A stretch of 64,000 nt of DNA, from positions 706,001 through 770,000 of the forward strand of contig JACCIC010000177.1 in the NCBI GenBank assembly GCA_018907035.1, written 5' to 3'. Positions within the stretch are counted from its first letter, which is position 1; each line of letters starts with the position of its first letter. The translations under genes were made by a program, and so were the position numbers. The notes under the pieces were generated by a model. That model saw only the letters and a program-made list of their open reading frames with translations, was not told the origin of the DNA and made no database searches. The stretch comes from Sycobia sp. Sy_11 (Eukaryota > Arthropoda > Insecta > Hymenoptera > Epichrysomallidae). Below, one piece after another: positions 57,602-64,000 of this stretch.

Positions 57602-57788
57602 TGTGACGAACGTCACAATGAACGACGGCCTCTGCCCCGGGTGCCTCGGAAAAAGTGGCGCGAATTGTGATTAACCGACCTGTTTGTTCTTTTGAGGTAC
57701 AGTCAAGTCGAAGTCGCAGCGAGAAGTGAGCAGCGACGAATACAGCCCGAACCGATGCGCACGCACGCGTGGAACGAGAACGAGACGC
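57602..57788 (+). repeat. 3' LTR of Gypsy C, truncated
   Basis: Begins TGTGACGAACGTCACA and follows the 5' LTR to about 57788 (GAGACGCGA), then diverges abruptly. Confidence 0.88.
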
Positions 57789-58417
57789 GATGGAATATAC
57801 TGAATGACAGTCGACTTACTTTAGTAATATAACTATATTTCACACAATATCTTGACGGGCGGGCAACAATGATCTAATTAATTCGTAGGATGGGTTTATA
57901 CTTTATAACGGTAAGATCTACGGTAACTCACAAGACTGAAGATCCCGAGCGGGTACAGCTAGAGTTAATGCGGTGTCACTGCAGTGTGTGCGCGAAAGGG
58001 GCGACGCGAGACTCTCCTCTAGCAGTATCTCAAGGCAAGGTCAATCGTGGATGGGATAGAACCATGCGAATTAATGCATAAGTACAAGATCGGTACTTGC
58101 CATTATATCACCTTCTAGCTGTTGGCGATAATCGCAGCTAATTGTGCACGTAAACGGCGGCGGCGACGGCGCGTCGTTGCTTCGCTCGTGAACGACGTTG
58201 CTACCTATCGCTTTCTGCAGCACTTGGCGTCCCAGATGGTGAGTGGAGACCACGTCGCCTTACTTCCGAATTAGCGCCTGATTTCGCTGGCATTGTTGCC
58301 TAAAACGAGCCATCCTCGTGGATGATACATAAAATCACTGCCCAAGTTGATGAATACTCCCGATGAATATTGTTGAAAAATCTATTCTAATTGTAACGTC
58401 ATAAAACAACGAATACA

Positions 58418-58419
<2 letters not shown>
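57789..58419. other. Moderately GC-rich interval, unassigned
   Basis: It begins GAATATACTGAATGACAG and has AATATAACTATATTTCACAC. A CpG-containing part (58100-58320) includes GGCGGCGGCGACGGCGCG. Frames at 57890-58081 and 58253-58071 have no known motif. It may be another element broken by the Gypsy C truncation. Confidence 0.35.
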
Positions 58420-58480
<61 letters not shown>

Positions 58481-58493
58481 CGTGTGTAAGTTA

Positions 58494-58545
<52 letters not shown>
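58420..58545. repeat. Compound (TA)n-(TG)n-(TA)n microsatellite
   Basis: (TA)n 58420-58459, (TG)n 58459-58484 with CG step, then (TA)n 58496-58545. Confidence 0.95.
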
Positions 58546-58551
<6 letters not shown>

Positions 58552-58699
58552 ACATTTTATTTTATTAAATAATTGTTATTTTAAAGAAATTACTAAATAA
58601 AATCTAATACATTGCACATATTATTATTATCAATTATATGCAACACTATATCTATATATATATACATTTAATAATTTCATCAATAAAAATTCACAAAAG

Positions 58700-59760
58700 C
58701 TTATTCATAGGAATGCGATTAGTGTATTGGATGACTTCTACGGAGAATTTCGTGTTTGCATGTTGAAAACAAATGTCCAGATGTCTCTGAACGACTTCTA
58801 CAGGGTATTCATCATTCAAATGGTAGAAGCCGATGTCTATGTGCCACAGGACGACTTCTATGAGGACTTTTCTGTTCGAATCGAAGAGAATAATATCCAC
58901 GTATGTCCGGATGACTTCCTAAGCGAAAAACTCGAAATACGGGTCCAGATGTTCGGGACGACCTCTAAGGGTTACGTTTGGTCGGTAGAAACACTTGTCC
59001 AAGTATCTTGGGACGACTTATACATACAGTTTCGTACTCCAACGATAGAATTCGATAGTTTAATTTCACGGAACGGCTTTTATGGAGCATTTCGTATTGG
59101 TACCATAGAAGCCGATGTCCAGATGTCTCTAGACAAATTCGTTGGGGCGATTCGTGTTTGAAGAGTAGAATACAATGTCCAAGTATTTCCAAACGACTTC
59201 TACAGCGGATTTCGTATTCGAATAACAGAGCCAGAGATTCAGATATCTTTGAATAACTTGAACAGGGAGTTTCACGTTCGAACCGTTGAAACACGTATCC
59301 AGATGTGTTGGATGCTTTCTGCCTCGAATTATGTGTCCGAACGGTAGAAGTTCAAGCCCATATATCTTGAGACACTTCTACGAGTCGTTTGATGTTTAGA
59401 TCGTAGAAACCGATATACAGATATAATCGAATGACTTCCATGTAGATTTTTCTCTCCCGATGTTAGAATGCGATTTCCAGATGATTGAGGATAACTTCTA
59501 CTGGTAGCATCGTATTCTGATCGAAGAAATCGATGATCAGATATTTCGGGATAGCATCTACGGCGAGTCTTCTGGTCGCAACATAGAAACCAAACTTCAG
59601 TTTTGTTGGAACGGGAAGTTTTGTTTACGGATCTTCTAATACGAGCTCCATGTATGTCGGTAGAAACAGATCTCAAAATATCTCGAAACAATTTCTAAGA
59701 GAGTTTCGTGTTTGAATGGTCGAAACAGATGTTCTGGACATTTGAACATTTCTGCTACGT
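58700..59760 (-). repeat. 60-bp minisatellite array 2 (about 17 units)
   Basis: Units at 60-bp steps with plus-strand consensus GACGACTTCTACGGAG, TTTCGTGTTCGAACGGTAGA and AACCGATGTCCAGATGTCT. Its reverse complement matches array 1 (GACATCGNNTTCTACCGTNC, GAACACGAAACT, GTAGAAGTCGTC), so the two arrays are one family in opposite orientation, 25 kb apart. The minus frame 58900-58691 shows the same 20-residue theme, for example DIGFYHLNDEYPVEVVQRHL. Plus-strand frame 58727-59161 is open for 144 codons. One unit near 58940-58980 has a length change. Confidence 0.92.
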
Positions 59761-59775
59761 GCAGGTAATGAATGG
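59744..59775 (+). repeat. Direct repeat, copy 1
   Basis: ACATTTCTGCTACGTGCAGG, then TAATGAATGGGG, recurs at 61566-61600 as ACATTTCTGCTACGTAAAGG, TATTTAAGGGG. The two copies flank the mariner. Confidence 0.65.
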
Positions 59776-59889
59776 GGATTATTAGACTAATTCCTATTTT
59801 TTAAATTTTTATTATTTAAATTTCAATATATCTATTTAATTCTACCCTATTAAAATAAAATAAATTTTACTATATTTTTTCTGCAACTA

Positions 59890-61180
59890 TTAGGTGTAGA
59901 AATAAGTTACCGCCGTATTTTCAGAAAGAAATAAGAATTTATTGTAAAAAAGATTCAAATAATGTCATTCAAAATATTGCCCATCACTTTCTACTACTTT
60001 TGACCATCTTTTGGGATCATCTTTTGGGACCATTTTTCGGGCAAGTGCATACCCCGTCTAAAAAATTGCTGGTCTTTTGAGGCGATCCACGAATCGACCC
60101 ATTTCTTCAATTCCTTGTAAGAAGTGAAGTGCTGCTCAGCCATGAGTCATCGACCGGAATAGGTGGTAGTCTGAAGGAGCAATGTCTGGTGAATACGGCG
60201 GGTGAAGAGGACGTCCCAGTTCAGTGCTTCTAACGTTTCCTTTACGATATTTGCAACATGTAGCCGAGTGTTGTCATGCTGAAAAATGACATTATCGTGC
60301 CTTTTGGCATACTGTGTACGTTTAATCTTCAATGGTCGGCTCAATTACATCAGCTGTTGATGGTAACGTTCCTCAATGACGGTTGGATTGTGTTGGAGTA
60401 GTTCGTAATAGATTACTCGAAGCTGGTTCCACCAAATGCACAGCATTAACTTCTAGCCATGAATGCTTGGCTTAGCCATCGAAGTAGAAACATGCCTGGG
60501 CTTACCCCATAACTTCCTACGCTTTGAGTCGTTGTAGTGAATCCACTTTTCGTCTCCCGTCTCGATTCGATGTAGAAGTTCTTTGCGATTTTGCCTTTTG
60601 AGTCATTGTTCGTAAGCGAGTAAGCGACGCTCGAGGTCTCTTAGCTTCAGTTCGTAAAGACCCCTATTTCCTTGCTTTTAGACCATACCCAGGGTTTTGA
60701 GACTGTGAAATAGCTTGCTGAGCCACTCCCAACTCTTGTGCATATTCATCTTGTGTTTGACACGGATCTTCCTCCAGTAAAGCATCCAATTCTTTATAAC
60801 CATACACTTTCGGCCTTCCAATGCATGTTTTATCCTCCACACCAAAATCACCACTTTTAAATTTTTGGAACCACTCCTGACAACTTCCTTTACTGAAGTT
60901 AACATCGCCATATGCTTCTATGAGTAGCCGATGTGCTTCAACTGCAGTTTGTTTTAAGTGAAAGAATTAAATTCACAATTCCCGTTTACTTGGCTCAAAA
61001 CTTGGCATCTTAATAGGATGAAAACTAAGTGATACTAGCAAAAAGTCATAGACATTAAAAGGTTAGACTATTTCCAGATGTCAATATATACTATACGACT
61101 TTTTACAGCTGATAATTTCGATGTTATCTTATCGGTGGCACAATCTTTACAAAACGGCGGAAACTTATTTGTACACCTAA
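59890..61180 (-). mobile_element. Mariner element, complete ends
   Basis: Starts TTAGGTGTAGAAATAAGTTA and ends with the inverse ACTTATTTGTACACCTAA, each flanked by TA (59888-59889, 61181-61182): a clean target duplication. Length is 1291 bp, usual for mariner. It is the same family as 12286-13211. The transposase is on the minus strand from about 61008 (MPSFEPSKREL) to about 59960 (RWSKVVESDGQYFE). Confidence 0.93.
59960..61008 (-). pseudogene. Mariner transposase of the 59890-61180 element
   Basis: The DNA-binding half reads AVEAHRLLIEAYGDVNFSKG and WFQKFKSGDFGVEDKTCIGR. First catalytic block: IETGDEKWIHYNDSKRRK. Second: MLCIWWNQLRVIYYELL, where the Asp of the WWDQ signature is Asn. Third: KRHDNVIFQHDNTRLHVANI and, after a shift, YSPDIAPSDYHLF. 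The ending FRRGMHLPEKW is duplicated in part near 60010-60030. Shifts and stops near 60960, 60670 and 60440. It is inactive by frame and by the Asn change. Confidence 0.85.
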
Positions 61181-62260
61181 TACTTTTCAGCATTATGTAT
61201 GAAGTTATTAAAATAATCAAAAAACTATAATAAAGACTTTCACAAAGTTTCTCAGACATCCTACAATATATTATATCGAAATATTTTTCATCTACTACTT
61301 GAAAATATACGTTTGAATTATTATTAGTAAAATAGAAGCTCAAGCGTATTAGTTACTAATATACGAACATACGTAGCCTTAACATTCTGAAATGATAAAT
61401 ATCCAGTCGGCATATTATATTGCAGTAATAGGTCTGTATTATAGCATTCATAATGTCCTAATTTCAGTAATATAACTAAGAAATTTGTATTATATTAGCT
61501 TTACCTGTATGTAACATGCAATATCCGCATATATTACAGTGCAATGTTACGAAAAGCTTGCATAAACATTTCTGCTACGTAAAGGTATTTAAGGGGAATG
61601 GATACAGAATCTTTTGTGGGATATATTACTAGTATATAAATCAAACAATGCGGAAATGGTGCATAATTATTGAGAAATATTTCTTGTATATATAATTTAT
61701 AATTCAGTGGTACATCTCAGTCATACAGTTGAAATGTTTACGTAATTCTATTGTTACATTTATATAATATGAAATATACGCTCGCATTCCAATGTCATAT
61801 ATCTGAACGCTGTGAGAAATATTTTATTTCTATCGCTGAAAAAATTCAGAAATATAATGAAAGAATTCAAAACATATAAGCATAATCATTTTATATTTGA
61901 TTTATGATCCTTCAAAGAGGAATATCTGAGGAATATTAAAAAATAAAGCTGATAAAAGCAAAAAGAACGATTTGATCTGATACGCAAAATCGCTAAAAAT
62001 GCGATACCCATACTGATATTCCATCCATATACTGTAGGCACTTGGTTATTTATGAAAGCCAACATTTCAGCACCACTTGTGACTTCACTGTGTATCACTA
62101 GTAATATTTCAAATGTAATGTTATTAAAGTGTTACATTTATGATATTTATGTAATATAACTGAATACGTTTCAGCAATATATCGTTATTACTGCATTTCT
62201 AATATTTCAAACGCTACGCTACGGAAAGATTGTAACTGAAATGGTAGTGAAGACAACATT

Positions 62261-62262
<2 letters not shown>
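61181..62262. other. AT-rich interval
   Basis: No gene recognised. The second copy of the short direct repeat lies at 61566-61600. The frames at 61343-61068 (overlapping the mariner end) and 62098-61886 are chance-like. Confidence 0.45.
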
Positions 62263-62309
<47 letters not shown>

Positions 62310-62319
62310 TACATGTGTG

Positions 62320-62334
<15 letters not shown>
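62263..62334. repeat. (TA)n then (TG)n microsatellite
   Basis: (TA)n 62263-62303 and (TG)n 62311-62334, directly next to the poly-A of the LINE. Confidence 0.95.
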
Positions 62335-62350
<16 letters not shown>

Positions 62351-64000
62351 TTTTTATTAGGCGTAGGCAGAGCAAGCTTTGCACTATTGGCCTCTCGAAA
62401 CCAGCATCCCGCCGGAACTATCCGGGAAATTACTTCGGCGGGGCTGTTTATTAGCCTATACGACTCCTCTTCTTATGACACTATCCTACGTCCCCCATCC
62501 ACACAGGTGATCAGGGGTTCGGTGTTCGTCCTCTGTATCTTAAAATAGGATCAGTTGGCCTGGTTCATCCTGGGCCATTCGCCTAGTTCTATCGGCATAT
62601 CTAAGTTTGGTCATCACCTCTTTTGCGAAACTGGCTACTGCCTTCCAGTTTTCAGAAGATTCCAGCATTATTGATAGGATGCTCTCTGGTGTTATTGGCT
62701 TATTGACGATGTTCATCAAGTGCTCACGTTGTGTTCTAAAACGAGGACAGCTCACCAATATATGCTCAGCATCCTCGACCAAAGTCGGACAGATGGGGCA
62801 GAGATCATTATTATCCAGGTGAAAGCGGTGGAAATAGGACCTAAAACAACCATGTCCAGTCAACAACTGAGTTAGGTGGAAATCTAATTCCCCGTGTTTC
62901 CTGTTGATCCATCTGTAATACGATTTAATTCCGCATGCATGATGCCAGATTGGTGCTGCATACATGCTGACAGAATTAACAACATAAGCTAATAGTTTCC
63001 TCTGGGGTAGACGTGGGCCACCAATGTTAGGCATGAGCCGACACAAGGCAGCTGAAACTCGTTGCGCTTTTTCGCCAGATATCTTTAGATGTTCTTTGAA
63101 ATTTAACCTGGCATCAAGCTGGACACCCAAGTATCGTAAAGATGGCGCAGAACTAATGCGGGAGCTACCAACTTTAAGAGTAATACTATCTACCTTCTTA
63201 CGACTGCTGACAAGAACTACTTCTGTCTTGTGCTCCGCTAATTGTAGACCAACCGTCTTAATCCATCTACTGATGTTGCTGATTGCCTCATTGGCATTTT
63301 CAGTAAGTTCATCAAGGGTCTTAGCCATTACTACTAGAGCGATATCGTCGGCGTACCCTACTGTTATTGAACCAGGCGGTTGTGGAATCCTCAACACGCC
63401 ATCATACATAATATTCCACAATATAGGTCCCATAACTGAGCCCTGGGGGACTCCCGCAGTAACCTTATGCGATACAGTGCCTTCATCCGTTCGGTATAAT
63501 ATTATCCTATTCTCAAAGTAGCTGGCCACGACATTCTGTAAATAACCAGGTACTCCGAACTCTTTAAGAGAACTCATAATAGAAGACCAGCGCGCTGAAT
63601 TAAAGGCATTCTTGACATCTAGAGCGACAATGGCACAATACTGTTTAGTGCCACCTTTCCATCTCTTACCACTGATTGCATTTCTTGCGGTACACACTAC
63701 CAGTTTAATGGCATCGACTGTTGATTTTGATTTCCGAAATCCAAATTGGCGTGAGGATAAGCCGTGCAATCCTTCAGTGAATGCTTCCAGTCGGCTACAT
63801 ATTATTTTTTCAAATATTTTACCTACCGTGTCGAGCATACACAATGGCCTGTATGATGAAGGATCATCAAGTGGCTTAATTCCCTTAGGTAACAGAACTA
63901 ACCTTTGAGTTTTCCAGCAATCAGGAAAAATACCCTCAAGAAGACAAGCATTATATACTTTTAGAAATATAGCTGGATTCTTCTGTATCGCCAACTTAAC
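62335..64000 (-). mobile_element. R1-clade LINE, 3' end
   Basis: On the minus strand the ORF2 frame ends at 62540. A 180-base 3' UTR with CCTAATAAAAA follows, then a poly-A of about 22 bases (poly-T at 62335-62356 on the plus strand) at the microsatellite border. This is the usual end of a target-primed insertion. The 5' part lies beyond the window. Confidence 0.9.
62540..64000 (-). CDS. R1-clade LINE ORF2: RT and C-terminal zinc finger (partial)
   Basis: 486 uninterrupted codons to the window edge; the true start is outside. RT blocks by visible residue: YRPLCMLDTVGKIFEKII near 50-67, QFGFRKSKSTVDAI near 85-98, ALDVKNAF (first Asp) 126-133, AGVPQGSVMGP 182-192, GYADDIALVV with the YADD active site 216-219, LRYLGVQLD near 289-297. 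A CX2CX8HX4C finger, CPIC to SC, lies at 401-418 after LTQLLTGHGCF, a C-terminal mark of R1-type LINEs. The enzyme copies element RNA onto nicked chromosomal DNA. The lack of stops contrasts with every other element here and suggests a young copy. The upstream endonuclease is not visible. Confidence 0.93.
   Translation of the reverse strand, partial: VKLAIQKNPAIFLKVYNACLLEGIFPDCWKTQRLVLLPKGIKPLDDPSSYRPLCMLDTVGKIFEKIICSRLEAFTEGLHGLSSRQFGFRKSKSTVDAIKLVVCTARNAISGKRWKGGTKQYCAIVALDVKNAFNSARWSSIMSSLKEFGVPGYLQNVVASYFENRIILYRTDEGTVSHKVTAGVPQGSVMGPILWNIMYDGVLRIPQPPGSITVGYADDIALVVMAKTLDELTENANEAISNISRWIKTVGLQLAEHKTEVVLVSSRKKVDSITLKVGSSRISSAPSLRYLGVQLDARLNFKEHLKISGEKAQRVSAALCRLMPNIGGPRLPQRKLLAYVVNSVSMYAAPIWHHACGIKSYYRWINRKHGELDFHLTQLLTGHGCFRSYFHRFHLDNNDLCPICPTLVEDAEHILVSCPRFRTQREHLMNIVNKPITPESILSIMLESSENWKAVASFAKEVMTKLRYADRTRRMAQDEPGQLILF

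Larger units (their letters stand above)
51757..57788 (+). mobile_element. Ty3/Gypsy LTR retrotransposon, copy C (near full length)
   Basis: A 5' LTR starts TGTGACGAAAGTCACA at 51757 and is matched at 57602 for about 187 bp with a few differences. Between them lie gag (about 52865-53730), protease (54100-54420), RT (54570-55450), RNase H (55450-55900), integrase (55900-57136) and a purine tract. About ten frame breaks and stops make it inactive. The two LTR starts differ at roughly 8% of sites by eye, so the insertion is not recent. The 3' LTR is cut at 57788, so no target duplication can be checked. Confidence 0.92.

Noticed and set aside
63024..63521. 165-codon plus-strand frame
   Set aside because: Antisense of the LINE RT, which carries all RT blocks on the minus strand.

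Overview
This window is about 64 kb of AT-rich animal DNA made almost entirely of decayed transposable elements. Many mariner families, Ty3/Gypsy elements with frame breaks, R1-clade LINEs, a Penelope-like relic, tRNA-derived SINEs and long (TA)n tracts, together with one exon bounded by AG/GT splice signals, point to an insect. An ant or another hymenopteran is my guess only; nothing in the sequence proves it. I found no rRNA, CRISPR array or bacterial gene organisation. The only stretch that looks like a conserved host gene is one CD36/scavenger-receptor-B exon at 43895-44169 (minus).

Layout, left part. 300-3640 is a minus-strand Gypsy copy (A: gag, protease, RT). 7252-8146 is an LTR on the minus strand with a tRNA-Lys-type primer-binding site at 7229-7249. 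12286-13211 is a mariner relic. 15730-16660 is an unexplained CpG-rich block. 17058-22437 is a second copy of the family of A on the plus strand (B), carrying a foreign gag zinc-knuckle piece near 20.8 kb and the start of a 3' LTR at 22265. 22832-23704 is a solo LTR inside a (TA)n tract. 23811-23965 is a tRNA-derived SINE. 24.1-25.2 kb holds an AT-rich inverted-repeat element with further pieces near 27.2 and 37.5 kb.

Middle part. 26468-27110 is the 3' part of a Penelope-like element with a GIY-YIG endonuclease domain. 27640-28150 is an RT scrap of another Gypsy family. 29040-30235 is a mariner. 30890-32330 is a 5' portion of an R1-clade LINE. 32473-33470 is a 60-bp minisatellite. 37.7-38.6, 39.4-39.7, 40.8-41.1, 41.8-43.1, 45.2-46.25 and 48.1-48.5 kb are mariner-type copies or scraps of several families. 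A SINE with an RTE-like tail (43570-43868) lies just downstream of the CD36 exon.

Right part. 50690-51715 is a mariner with an inverted duplication at its broken end. 51757-57788 is the best-preserved Gypsy element (C: LTR, gag, PR, RT, RNase H, IN, PPT, truncated LTR). 58700-59760 is a second 60-bp minisatellite of the same family as the first, in opposite orientation. 59890-61180 is a complete mariner by its ends. 62335-64000 is the 3' end of an R1-clade LINE with an open RT frame running off the window.

The least ordinary structure is the pair of about 1-kb arrays at 32.5-33.5 and 58.7-59.8 kb. Both have a unit of 60 bp, or 20 codons, and one frame repeats the same 20-residue theme. The elements do not form a pathway; they record repeated insertion, nesting and decay, with a marked tendency to sit in or beside (TA)n tracts.
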